A stretch of 64,000 nucleotides of DNA from Paramyrothecium sp. XJ0827 (lineage: Eukaryota > Ascomycota > Sordariomycetes > Hypocreales > Stachybotryaceae). Made by a program: the position numbers and the translations under genes. Under the pieces are notes generated by a model. The model had not been told where the DNA came from. It was given only the letters and a program-made list of their open reading frames with translations, and did no database searches. Below are positions 12,789 to 23,597 of the stretch, piece by piece. The DNA lies in the NCBI GenBank assembly GCA_020881915.1, contig JAJFPB010000012.1, positions 806,001 through 870,000 on the forward strand. Reading direction: 5' to 3'. Position 1 is the stretch's first letter; every line of letters begins with the position of its first letter.

Positions 12789-15332
12789 CTAGCTCAACTC
12801 GAATTGCCTACGGCCTTGCGAGTCCCTGGCCAGCGCCTTTACCGACTTCCCATCCTTGCTCACGACTGTCCTCTCGTCGCCCGAGGGCAGGACGACGACC
12901 AGCGTCTTCCACGGCGCGACGAAGCCCGAGGTCTCATCCCTCGAAAACTTGACGTGCACCTCGGTCTCGGTGGTCGCGTACGAGATGTTGTACTCGGAGA
13001 TCTTGTTCTTGTGCACGGCGGAGACGCCGTCATCCTCGTACCAGGTCGTCTCGTACCACTTGCCCTTGGAGTCTCCCTGGGGCACGAAGACCTCCACGGC
13101 GCGGTAGTCGTCGAGCGGGAGGTTGGCGACGTTCTCCTTCTCGCCCGGCGACAGGACCTGGACGTCACGGCCGACGGGGATGGCCGTCCCGACTTTGCCC
13201 AAGACGGGAATCCCGGCGCCGTGCCATTCGGCATCAATCTCGACCCACTGCCCGGCCTCCAGGTACTGGAAGGGCGCGTTAAGGTTGAGGTATCCCTCGT
13301 CTTCGTCGGACGCCTTCGGCAAGTAGACCCGGGCCTTGCTGACACCAGGCTCGTAGACACCGCCAACCAGCAGAGCGTTGCCCAGGAAATACTGCGTCTC
13401 GCCGTCCGTGATCTCGGTGGTCCACACCTCGGGGTCGGACTCGTAACCCCAGCCCGTCCACAGCTGAGGAGGAATGGCCGTCTTGTGGCTCAGCAGGGCG
13501 AGCGAGTAGACGTAGGGGATGAGAGCGTAGCGGCGCTTGATTGTCTTGCGCACGAGGGGAGTGATGGCCGGGTACATCCAGGGCTCGATGACGTCGCCGA
13601 GGCTGTTGTCCTTGCCCGTCTTGAAGCAGTTGATGGCGAAGCGCGACGAGTAGATTCCTAGCTGGATCCAGCGCAGCATGAGCTCGGGCGAGGGCTGGGG
13701 TCCCTCGAAGCCGCCAATGTCGTGCCCGTAGCACTGCATGAGGCACATGCCCGCCGTCAGCGACAGGGCGTTGGCGCCCTTCATGCCGGGCCAGCAGGTG
13801 CTGTTGTCGCCGCTCCACGAGCTGCAGGCGTAGCGCATGGTTCCGGCGGTGGCGCTGCGCGTCAGGACGAACGGGCGGGCGTCGGGCTCCACGGCGAGCA
13901 TGGCGTCGTGGGAGGCCTTGCCGTGCAGCTCCGTGTGCATGCTGCGGCCCCAGAGGCCAATCTCGGGTCGCTTGCGGTCCTCCTCGGAGACCTTGAGGTC
14001 GGGCAGGTCGAGAGCGCATTGCCAGCCGTCGTCGGTGACGGTGTACTCGTTGTTGTCGTTCCACATGCAGTCGATGCCCTCTTCCTTCAGCTTCTTGATG
14101 CCGTCGAACCACCACTGATAGCCAGCAGCGGACGTGAAGTCAATGTGTCCACCCTCGCCGCTCTCGCCGCCGCCGGCGCTCCAGAGCCGCGTCACGGCGG
14201 TCTGCTTGGTGTGAGGGTCGGTGAAGAGGGCCCCGGCATCCTTGAGCTTCTGGTACTCGGGGTGGTTGGCCAGGACGTAGGGCTTGACGTTGGCAATCAG
14301 GCGCATGCCCAGCTTGTGGTACTCTTTGATCCAGCCCTCGGGATCCGGGAAGCGATGGCGGTTCCACGTAAAGACATTGCGGGTTTTGGGAGGCTGCTCT
14401 GCCACAGTGTAGCCCGAGGACATCTGGTACGCGGAGCAGGGGATGTCATGCTCCTTCATCTTGTGCGCCAGCTCGAGCAGAGCCTCCGAGGCGGGAGGGT
14501 CGTCCATCATGGAGTATTTCATGCCGCCCGATAGGTAGCCAAAGGCCCATCGAGGCACAAGCAGCGGAAGGCCTGACAGAGAGGCGTACGTGGTGACAAT
14601 GTCCTTGAGCGTCTTGCCGACAATGACATATTCCTCGAGGCCGCCAAAGTCCTGGCGGTAGACCTTGTAGAAACCCCACATGCCGTCCATCTCGGCGCCG
14701 ACGGAGTACTCGCCGCGGGAGTGGCTGGTCGTGAAGGTCGCCACGCATCCCTGGGGCGTAGCGTTGATGAGGAGGGGGATGTTCTTGTAGAGAGGGTCGG
14801 TGCGGTGCACGTCGTAGCCGAAGCTGTCCGTCGCCGAGATCTGGAAGCGTCGGCCGGACAGGTTCATGGGCGCTGCCTTCTCGCCGAGCCCAAGGTGGAG
14901 GGTGCCCCGGTGATACCGAGAATAGCGCGCGATGCCATCGCCGTTCACGGCATACGAGCGATTGGGCACGTCAGCGTGCATGGGCGCGTTTCCATCCAGC
15001 GCCACCGAGACCACGGGCGTGGTTTCCGACCAGTCCACCTTGGCAGTAATGTTGCCAATTTGGATCTCCTTGCTGGAGGACGACGGCGAAGAGACGGTGG
15101 CCTTGGCGTCGCCCAGCTCGGGGCTCACCCGCGGCACGCTGGGATGGGGAGGGAGCGGGTGGCTGTCGGATGTGAACGTGGTTCGAAATACATTGGGACG
15201 GACGGTCTCAAACGAGAACCGGAAGGGAAGGCTTGCGTCGGAGCAGCTGAGGCTCACAGAGGCATCGTTGGAGCTGGTCTTTTGAGACGCATCGACGCCC
15301 CAGCCAGCGGGGACTCGCTCTGCCTGCACCAT
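12789..15332 (-). CDS. Glycoside hydrolase family 31 (alpha-xylosidase/alpha-glucosidase type)
   Basis: An uninterrupted 847-aa frame. It contains a GH31 N-terminal galactose-mutarotase-like part (YHRGTLHLGLGEKAAPMNLSG), the barrel landmark RWAFGYLSGG, the nucleophile motif MWNDNNEYT with Asp near residue 426, and the acid/base motif SWSGDNSTCW with Asp near 509, then beta-sandwich C-terminal domains. Length is normal for the family. No signal peptide is visible, so it is probably intracellular. GH31 enzymes release alpha-linked glucose or xylose with retention; the substrate cannot be read from sequence. It is transcribed away from a DAL5-type permease, and a Zn2Cys6 regulator lies beyond that, so it likely hydrolyses an imported oligosaccharide or glycoside. 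Codon use is GC3-rich, in line with high expression. Confidence 0.95.
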   Translation of the reverse strand: MVQAERVPAGWGVDASQKTSSNDASVSLSCSDASLPFRFSFETVRPNVFRTTFTSDSHPLPPHPSVPRVSPELGDAKATVSSPSSSSKEIQIGNITAKVDWSETTPVVSVALDGNAPMHADVPNRSYAVNGDGIARYSRYHRGTLHLGLGEKAAPMNLSGRRFQISATDSFGYDVHRTDPLYKNIPLLINATPQGCVATFTTSHSRGEYSVGAEMDGMWGFYKVYRQDFGGLEEYVIVGKTLKDIVTTYASLSGLPLLVPRWAFGYLSGGMKYSMMDDPPASEALLELAHKMKEHDIPCSAYQMSSGYTVAEQPPKTRNVFTWNRHRFPDPEGWIKEYHKLGMRLIANVKPYVLANHPEYQKLKDAGALFTDPHTKQTAVTRLWSAGGGESGEGGHIDFTSAAGYQWWFDGIKKLKEEGIDCMWNDNNEYTVTDDGWQCALDLPDLKVSEEDRKRPEIGLWGRSMHTELHGKASHDAMLAVEPDARPFVLTRSATAGTMRYACSSWSGDNSTCWPGMKGANALSLTAGMCLMQCYGHDIGGFEGPQPSPELMLRWIQLGIYSSRFAINCFKTGKDNSLGDVIEPWMYPAITPLVRKTIKRRYALIPYVYSLALLSHKTAIPPQLWTGWGYESDPEVWTTEITDGETQYFLGNALLVGGVYEPGVSKARVYLPKASDEDEGYLNLNAPFQYLEAGQWVEIDAEWHGAGIPVLGKVGTAIPVGRDVQVLSPGEKENVANLPLDDYRAVEVFVPQGDSKGKWYETTWYEDDGVSAVHKNKISEYNISYATTETEVHVKFSRDETSGFVAPWKTLVVVLPSGDERTVVSKDGKSVKALARDSQGRRQFELS

Positions 15333-16475
15333 TATGACGATTTGGGCACTGACAATGTGACGAAAACGAGAAGAAGAAGAACAAAGAGAGTGTTCGCTGC
15401 CTTAGGATAGCAATTGCATCAGAAGACCCGTGAGGGAGTGGCCGCCGGGTTTTGTACACCACGTCGCGTTGGAGAACATCTCCATCTACACGCAGACACG
15501 CCGAATGCGGGGGACGAAAACTCGGCTTACACCGTCGCGAGCCGACCCCGCATTCTGGTTGCTGGAGACTTGGTTCATATTGAAATGGACGAGTTGCCGT
15601 TTTGCCCGAGACACTGCAAACCGATGTCGAAACTCGGGCCGCCTGTAAACTGGGGGGATGTCGTGTGTGGCTTCGGAGAAAACTGCTCTCGCCCGACAGC
15701 ACGGCTCGACCCAGAGAGGGTCCCTCCTCCAGCCCCTCTAGACCGGCTCAACCGTCTCCGCGTTAATGTCACTTTCATGTTAGTGGTCTCCAGGAAAAAA
15801 GGCAAATTCCCTCGCACTAAGACGCAGCTAGTGTTGCTTCTCCGCACGACACCATCTCCAATCACCGCCGTACTGTGGATACCACTCCAGAAAGGCTTCC
15901 CCAGGTATGTAACGGCTCGGCTGGCATCTCCGTACGGGCGTCATCGCTCGGCAGCCGGAGATTTATTGCCGTATCCGACCCTGCCGCAACTGCCGAACCG
16001 TCGTGTCACAGACCAGGGGGTTCCACCGTGATGGAGTCGAGGAGAATGGTCTGAGGTGAGGTTGTGGATATGCGCTGAGCTTGATGTCGAGTCGAAACAG
16101 GATGATTCACCGCCAACCCGCCCCCACAACCCATGATTTCCATCCCCGTGGGGAGTTTGGGGTTAGTTGGTTGGGTTGGGCTGAGAGAGTGCAGAACTTC
16201 GGACTGGACAACCATCTCCGGGCCGAGTGTAGAGTGTAACGGCTTAGAAGGCGAAGCGTATATCTACCGAAACCTTCCCAGCACACTCTGCCGATCACAG
16301 CACCCGACTTATTTCATCCATCCATCCCTGTTGTTTTTTTGTAATTATTTTTCTCTTCTGCTTGTCCTTGTCCTTGCAAAATCGGTGACTCAACTACTCA
16401 ACCTCGTGAACCAAAACACCTGTCATCACAAGTTTGGAACCTTGTTCCTGAAGAAACTCAGGGACGTCCGACAAG
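15333..16475. promoter_or_regulatory. Divergent promoter region, GH31 / permease
   Basis: 1.14 kb between two divergent starts. It contains CreA-type SYGGRG matches (for example GCGGGG at 15507, its complement at 15546, CTGGGG at 15650), but their number is about what chance predicts. A T- and CT-rich leader near 16320-16380 precedes the permease ATG. Joint control of both genes is plausible. Confidence 0.5.
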
Positions 16476-18447
16476 ATGTCTGGGCAGCCCAAGGACCAGG
16501 ACGACCCCATCCAGGTGGAAAACGCCCACAGCCAAGACCCCGAGGCTCCCTCTCCCGCCAAAGGCAACGATGCCTCGCAGTCTCCTCCTCCGGCCAGCAA
16601 CCGGCCCGCCGTGCGGGACAAGGCCGCCCAGTTCCTCAAGGAGGCCGACCACCCCGTCGTGGTGACCGCTGCCGACAACCGCCGCGTCCTCCGGAAAATC
16701 GACCTGCGTCTCCTCCCGCTCCTGCTCTTCGTCTACTGCCTCCAGTCCCTCGACAAGACCACCCTGTCGTACGCCTCCGTCTTCGGGCTGCTCGAGGACA
16801 CCAACCTGCGCGACAACCAGTTCTCGTGGCTCGGCTCCATCGTCTACATTGCCCAGCTGGTCTTCCAGCCCCTCGTGGCGTACGCCCTGGTGCGCTTCCC
16901 CATCGGCAAGTTCTCCTCGGCCATGGTCTTCTTCTGGGGCGCCATCTTGTGCTGCATGACGGCCGCGCACAACTTTGCCGGGTTGATGGTTACACGTCTT
17001 CTCCTTGGTGCTTTCGAAGCCTCTGTTGGTAAGTTTTGTCCGTAATTTGTAATGAACCCGGACAACCTCAACTAACGTGTCGTTGTATAGCTCCGACTTT
17101 CATCGCTGTTGTTCAGATGTGGTATCGACGCCGGGAACAGACAAAACGCAACGCTTCGTGGTACGCCATGCTTGGCGTTGTCAATATGGTATGTGGCTGT
17201 GCTGAACCGGAACCTCGCAGCACCGACTGACGTTGTCGTGACTTGCAGCTAGGAAGCTTGTTGACCTACGGCCTGGGCCATATCCAGTCCAGCCTCAAGC
17301 CGTATCAGGTAAGAGCCGGAGCCTCAAAATCTTGGCATGGCATGGCATGGCACTAACCCCAAGCTAGGTCATCTTTCTCTTCTGCGGTGCCATCACCGTG
17401 GCATTCTCCGCAGTCATGTTGTAAGTTGAAGGGCACCGTGCCAGATCATAGTGATGGAGCTAACGCAGAGTGCCAGCATCTTCATGCCCGACTCACCCGT
17501 TGAGTGCAAGTTCCTCTCGAAAGAAGACAAGCTCATTGCCATTGAACGTCTCAGAATGAACCAGCAGGGCATTGGCTCGGGCGTCTGGAAATGGGACCAC
17601 GTCAAGGAGGCTGCTATTGACCCTAAGACGTGGTTATGGTTCTGTCTGCTCTTTGTTATTTCGTAAGTGGATCTGACTGCACACCTTTCTTGATCACTAC
17701 ATTTTGCTTCCTTCAGACGGCTACTAACATGATTGTTTCAACAGCATCCCCAGTGGTGGCATCTCAACCTTTGGGCCGCTCATCATCCAGAGCTTCGGCT
17801 TCGACCGCTTCACCACCATCCTCTTCAATATCCCCTTTGGCGCCGTGCAGATGGTCTCCACCCTCGGCGGCGCTTGGCTCGCCGACAAGATCAACATGAA
17901 GTCGCCCGTCCTGATGCTGCTCTGCCTGCCGCCCATCGCCGGTTTGGCCATCCTGCACGCCGTGGGCCGCGAGCCCAGCGACCGCGGCGTCCTCCTCGCC
18001 GGCTACTACATCATCTCCTTCTACCCGGGCATCTCGCCCCTCATCTACTCCTGGTCCGGGCAGAACACGGGAGGCGACACCAAGCGCAAGGTCACGACCG
18101 GCATGCTCTTCATCGGCGCCAGCGCCGGCAACATCGTGGGGCCCTTCCTCTTCAGGCCCGAGGAGAAGCCCCGCTACGACCGGGGCATCAAGGTCAACCT
18201 GGGCCTGTTCGTCGCGCTGTTCGTGCTCATCGCCGCGGGCATGCTCCTCATCAACGTCCTCAACAAGAAGCAGGCTGCCAAGCGCAAGGCCATGGGCAAG
18301 TCGGAGCACATCACGGATCTGAGCATGGCCAGCAAGAAGAAGGAGGACGGCGACGACGTCCTGAACCAAGGTGATGAGGGTGTGGGAGAAAAGGCATTTG
18401 ACGATGTCACAGACATGAAGAACGAGGACTTCATCTACGTGTATTAG
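16476..18447 (+). CDS. MFS permease of the DAL5 allantoate/anion:cation symporter family
   Basis: Exons: 16476-17028, 17091-17188, 17249-17308, 17368-17420, 17477-17662, 17745-18447 (550 aa). All five introns are 56-82 nt with canonical borders and phase. After a polar N-terminus of about 70 residues comes RKIDLRLLPLLLFVYCLQSLDKTTL, typical of the DAL5-like anion:cation symporter branch (TC 2.A.1.14), where the motif KIDxRLLP begins helix 1. Later landmarks are GAFEASVAPTFIAVVQMWYRRREQ and FMPDSPVECKFLS. About 12 transmembrane segments are expected. Members import allantoate, nicotinate, pantothenate, biotin-pathway acids or organic acids, not simple sugars. Divergence from the GH31 gene suggests uptake of a compound whose glycosidic part is then cleaved, but this is inference. 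Confidence 0.9.
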
Positions 18448-18959
18448 AGGGCTAGTATTGGTGAAAGAAATGATGGTCAGATCTGATGACGAAAAGGGGC
18501 ATTCTAAATTGAGCATTTGGGTTTATTTACTACTTCATGCTTCTCCATTGCCGTCGTGAATGATCTCACGTAGCGATCTTGTAACAGACACTTTACACCA
18601 ATACTGGCCGTCGTTCTTCCTCGGCCCAAACGTACAAATAGTGTCTTCAATAGCAATGAAACTTGCTCTGAACTGAGCTGAGAGGCCTCAACCGCCGCGC
18701 TAGGATAATGACAGATCATCCCCAAGAACGTTGCGCGCACTAGTCATGCCCAAGCAAATGGTGTTGAAATAGTGTTCAATATCTGCATCAATATATCCAA
18801 AATCGCAGATCATTTTGTCCGCCAGCCAAAATACCAACAGATGCAAAGCCAAAAGATAAACTTTGTTACTCCAAAACAAAAAACTTCCGTTTGTACAAAT
18901 CCAAAATGAATTGTGCGGTTATGCTGTTCCAGAAAAAAGAAAAATTTTGTTCATTACAA
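18448..18959. other. Convergent 3' region between permease and regulator
   Basis: 0.5 kb shared by two 3' ends. It is AT-rich toward the right (18780-18960) as expected for untranslated and terminator sequence. No gene was seen. Confidence 0.5.
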
Positions 18960-21917
18960 TCATGAGGCGTTATCCGGGACGATGAAGCCGAAATCCAACG
19001 TGCGCCAGTCCCACAGCTGCGAAAAGTCGCCCAGGTCCGTGGAGGTGATGGGGTCGAGGCCCGTCTCTGCCCCAAAGGTGGGCGGGCTGTACGTGTCGTG
19101 CGTGAAGACCTGCGGGACGTACGTCGAGGGGTCCAGGAAGTAGTCGGGCTGCACGCTGTTGGTGAGGCCCATGTGCGGCTGTGCCATGCCCTGGACCTCG
19201 GGGTTGACGAAGGTGTGCATGTCCGGGGGTGCATATGTAGTAGCGGAGTACGGCGGGGTCGTGGTAGCTTGCATGGGCAGCTCGGCACTGGACGCGATGC
19301 TCTCGGGCGTCGTGCCATGCTGGCTCACGTTCATCGAGCCAGACATTACGCTGGCCGAGCCGGTGAGGATACTTGACGGGCTAGCCTCAGAAGTGTAGCC
19401 CGACGCCGACCTGTCTGACAAGGACCGGCCGTCGATGGTGGAGGGCGACGTAGTCAGTCCAGGACAGGGCGTTTCCGGTACAGGCGCCGTGTCGCCAGCT
19501 TTGAGTCGTTTCCGGTTGCGACCCTGAGGCGGTCGGGGTAGCCTGCGAACGATCTTGGACAGGATGTCGTAGGAGACCTTGGCCGTCTTTGACCGCGCTG
19601 TCAGCTTGCGCAACAGCATGACAGCGTTGTGGATTCCGAGCAGCACTTCGTCTTTCCGCGGCATTGTGTTCTCTTCGTCCTTTAGGATTGCGGCAGCAAG
19701 CACAGAAGCTGTGTCGAACAGGGAGAATATAATGAAATGAAACCTGCCGTCGCGAGGGTGTGCGTAGGCGGCCCACAAGGTAGTCGTATGTAAATTTTGA
19801 ATGGAGTAAAAAACGCCGACCTCGCGAACCATGAGCTCGTCTGGCGGGGAGGATTTCGTGTAGGTGTTGGCCATGTAGGTCCGGATGGGGTTGAGAATCA
19901 TGAGGTATGCCATGGTGTGGATGTAATAGCGATGGTGGGTGATCCAGGGCTTTTCAAGGTCTCTGGACAAATCTGGGTTTACCGTGTCATAGACGGCAGG
20001 CCAAGACTGGATCCATTGCTCGAGCATCTCTTTATAGCGTAGGATGTCCGCAGGTGTTTGGACGTTTTTGGGAGCGCCAAAGCGCGCTGCGAGCAGTTCA
20101 ATTACTTCAGACTGCAGCTTCATGTGAAGTAGAGGCGACGGATAGAAGTTCTCAAGGTGGAGGGTAGGCTGCGCAACATCGACATCTGTGTGGTCGATGA
20201 GAGTTGGTCGACACAAGCCCGAGGCGAATTGCCTAAATACATCAGCACGATGGATGGTTATATGCCATGGGACGGGGAACTTACCAATCCCATGTTACCA
20301 ATATACACCAGACCCGACGACGCATCTCCCGCTCAAAGTCGGGCAAGCCATCGGATGCAGCTTGACGGTGAAGACCTAGACAGCACGTATGAGTTCGGAG
20401 CTCGAGAGGCAGCGTCAAGGCGGGAAAAACTCACCGAGTTCCTGTGCCTCGCGCACAGCAGCCCCAATGTCATGCCAGGCTTCGACAAAGCGCGCTTCTG
20501 CCTTGTACCAGTAGATGGAGTGAAGCATGCGCTGAACATTAAGGAGATGGTACTGCCGGGGGGAGAAGGAATGCGCCAGGGTGCGGCCCTGCTGGTGCAG
20601 GCGTTCGGTGAGCTGGTCGGGGGTGCCGGAGTAGCCGAGGCTCTTCCAGGCCTCCGACTCGGCATGAAGATGCTGGATCACGGCGGCGCATATGACGGTG
20701 AGCAGGGCGGTCCATTGGAGGTTGAGAGGCTTGTTGCGGAGCCTGCGGTCCCACCACCTGTGGTACTCTTCGAGGAATTTCGGGCCATAGATGATGTAGT
20801 AATGGTTGTTGATGGTGCGGAAGAAGAACTGCAGCAGGGTGTCTGATTGCCTATCAGCAAAGTAACAATGCAGCAAAGGGCGTGAGCTGGCTCTGAGGCG
20901 ATGTACGCACCTAATTGCGTGCGCGGGGGCAAGGTGTCGAGCACGTCCTTCAGGGGAGGACACTCAGCGGAAGTCTTCCAATCAAGTTCCTGGGACGGCC
21001 TTGCATGTTTCTGCAGGACAGATGTTAACAAAGGCCAAGGCCAAGGCTGGGCAGGATGGGACAGGGTATGATAGGACGTGATGAGATAGCCTACCTGGGG
21101 GTCGATACCGAAGTGGGACAGCAGAGGGCCGCCCATGTAGCCCAGGGTTTGGAGGTCCAATCCCTCGGCTGTGCCATCCGAGGCGCCGTCGTCGTAGGCG
21201 TCGTCCTCATCGCTGCTGGCGTATCTGCGGTCCGAGCTGCGGGAGCGTTTGTTGTCGACAACCGCGGGCGGCTGCTGTGGTTGTTGCTGCGGCTGATGCT
21301 GGAGCTTGGCCTCGTTGTAGAGACAGCGGTCGGCAACCTTGCGCTTGCGACAGTGGTTGCAGGGCCATAGGCGGTCGCACTGGGGGTTGAGATCAGTGGT
21401 CAGCCGAGGACATACAAAACAGGACAATGAGATAAGATGAGTGTCATCATGTAAGGCAAGGCAATGTAAGGCAATGCAGCAAAGTGCCGGTGCGGTGCGG
21501 TGTGGTGGGATGAATGCCGGTCTTGGCAGCCAATCTCACTCGACATGGACTGCACTCAGCTCAACTCAACTCAGCTCATCTCAACTCACTTCACAACTCA
21601 CAACTCGCACCGCGCACACCTCTCAATAATCCACTTGGATCGAATAAGGGGTAGCGGGCATTGTGGAGCGGGCGAGCGAAGGGGAAAGGCCAGAGGCGAG
21701 AGAGAGGGGGCTTCGTGTGCGTTTTTTCACCACCCTTGGCGCACTCCGCCTCTCCCCGTCCTCCTCGGTGTTCGTCCAGGGGGCAGCGCCTAACGCCTGA
21801 GTCTGGCCATGTTGCCCATCTACGCACTTTTTGCTTCCTGCGCTGGCACTCGGCGCAGGACGTGGTGCGCAGCGCTGCCGACGCAGCTGTGCCCTGCGTC
21901 GCCTCAGTGCCATCCAT
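18960..21917 (-). CDS. Zn(II)2Cys6 fungal-specific transcription factor
   Basis: Exons 5' to 3': 21917-21828, 21379-21095, 21010-20911, 20842-20435, 20375-20285, 20232-18960 (748 aa). The zinc cluster is split by the first intron: SCAECQRRKQK then CDRLWPCNHCRKRKVADRC. The middle region has NNHYYIIYGPKFLEEYHRWW and SIYWYKAEARFVEAWHDIG. A 91-nt exon carries DFEREMRRRVWCILVTWDW, the conserved helix pair of the fungal_trans domain; it fills an otherwise frame-breaking gap. The tail is P/S/T- and Q-rich, a likely activation region. The first intron is unusually long (448 nt) and repeat-rich. It is a nuclear regulator, convergent with the DAL5-type permease, and is the obvious candidate regulator of the GH31/permease pair, although that is positional evidence only. 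Confidence 0.87.
21451..21606. repeat. Cluster of short tandem repeats inside a long intron
   Basis: The segment has AAGGCAATGT-type copies (21452-21479), GTGCGGTGCGGTGTGGTGG (21490-21509) and CTCAA/CTCAC-like 5-bp units (21553-21606). All fall inside the 448-nt intron of the regulator gene. They look like slippage products. Confidence 0.65.
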
Positions 21918-23597
21918 GCTCGGCTGCTACTCTGCTCGGCTCTGCTGCGCGCGCGGGAGTCGCGTCCGTCGCGGCGGGTGGGGAACGAATCGCTGGTCAG
22001 GGCTGAATCTATGATCTGAGATGCTGGAGAAGGGCTGAAGGGCAGATCGGGGGGGGGGAGAAGAGAGAAAAGAGGCTGAGGAATTCTATGCCACCAGTTC
22101 CTCCGCCACAGGCCCGTTGATGTCCCGCCCAAGTGGCGGTGCTCTCCGTGCCCTTGCTCCGCCTACCCTGCACCGTTTCCACGTCACATATCACAATCCC
22201 CACCCAGCCATATCCGCCGACGCTATTAATGACAAATACCTGGTCTTGGCTGGGGCGTCTAGAATTCCAGACTAAACTCAGAACCGTCTGGCCCAAAAGT
22301 GGCTGCGGGCCACGAGGAACCTCATCTCTGAGACTATCCATGGTCTCCGGAATTTTTCGTATCCATTCTGCACCAAGTGCCGGAGACTGCCGACTGTGAC
22401 GGTCTAGCCCCTAGCTGTGAAGAGAATGGCTAGACTTGGCAAGACTTTTAGCAGCGAGACTTGTTGGCTCCCTCCCTGCTTCGTCTCGTATTCTGAGGCT
22501 AGCAAATCGCCGACGGGTCGGAATTGAGTATTGCTACGCCCAAGACTAGACGGGTTGAAGCATGCAGTTCGTGTAAATGAGCTAAAGTGATCAATCCCGA
22601 ATTATTGGTTACTAGTATTACCAAACATTCATACCTAGGTGAAAACCCGATCTGCTTGTTGCCCGTTGTGCTGGTTTTCGTGCTTGGCGTAGGCGGATGG
22701 AACCGTGACGCTCAAAACTGCGATCAATACTCGGAACGATCTTCTCCTGCCGAGGTGCAGCTCCTACAGCCATCACTCGAGCTCAGATGAAAGACAATCG
22801 GCCGTTAGGGCCTCAGCTCCCGTTCGCTTTGACCACCGAATTCCGGAGTTGCTCCCGGAACCGCCAATTGACACTGATCAGAACGTCCTCTACATTCTCA
22901 TCCGTCCCTCGATCCCCGCCCCTTTCTCACGTAAAAATCTCGAAACGCCATGTAGATCATACCGATCAGATCGGACGTCGTTCGCCGGAGCCGCACGAAG
23001 CCGAGTCATGTCTTAGAAATGATCGGAATCATGTCTCTCGGCGCCTTCGGAGCCCTGGTGTCTTTGGATGTTTCAGTAAGAGTGCTTGACAGCAGATTAA
23101 TTTTGATTAGCGAGATGGAAAAGGTGGACTCCCCAGACACTCTCCCAAGATGCTTTGATGACACCAGGCCCGACAACATTGATCTTTGTGACAGAAGTGT
23201 TTTGCACCCGGTTGTCACGCGACGCTACCGCACCCGTGACCCAAGAGGCAAGACGGTTGGTGTGAAGGTGTCTCATGTCGTGCGTTCGTCTTCTAGGCAT
23301 ACCATTGACACATGGGGATTGGTACCCAAATGCCAGGTATGAGTTGTACGACAATGTTAATTACATCTCGGGCAGCGTAGCTAGATTGCACCGTGTCGAA
23401 TGGGGTAAACAGACTTCTTTCACTTCTTCTCATGATTTATTTCGTCGTGAAACAGAAGCTTTGTGAAGCACCATGTTGTGAATTTAGTCTCATTCTGACT
23501 TGTTACTTAGCCTACAAAAGAAATACACTTAGCAGCACTCTCTAATCCGAGCCCTCATTTCATCAAGAAAGATCCATTGACAGTATGAGCACCTACA
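21918..23597. other. Intergenic region, 1.7 kb
   Basis: Upstream region of the Zn2Cys6 regulator and 3' flank of the HET gene. There is a poly-G run near 22049 followed by a GA-rich stretch. Small frames at 22587-23354 have no motif. No mobile-element ends were found. Confidence 0.5.

Noticed and set aside
12804..13661. 285-codon plus-strand frame, and a similar one at 13722-14534
   Set aside because: Both are antisense to the intact GH31 gene; long antisense frames are expected in GC3-rich genes.
15333..16475. Enrichment of CreA sites in the divergent promoter
   Set aside because: The number of SYGGRG matches is about what chance gives for this length.
17764..18516. 250-codon minus-strand frame
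   Set aside because: It is antisense to the last exon of the DAL5-type permease, which has conserved family motifs.
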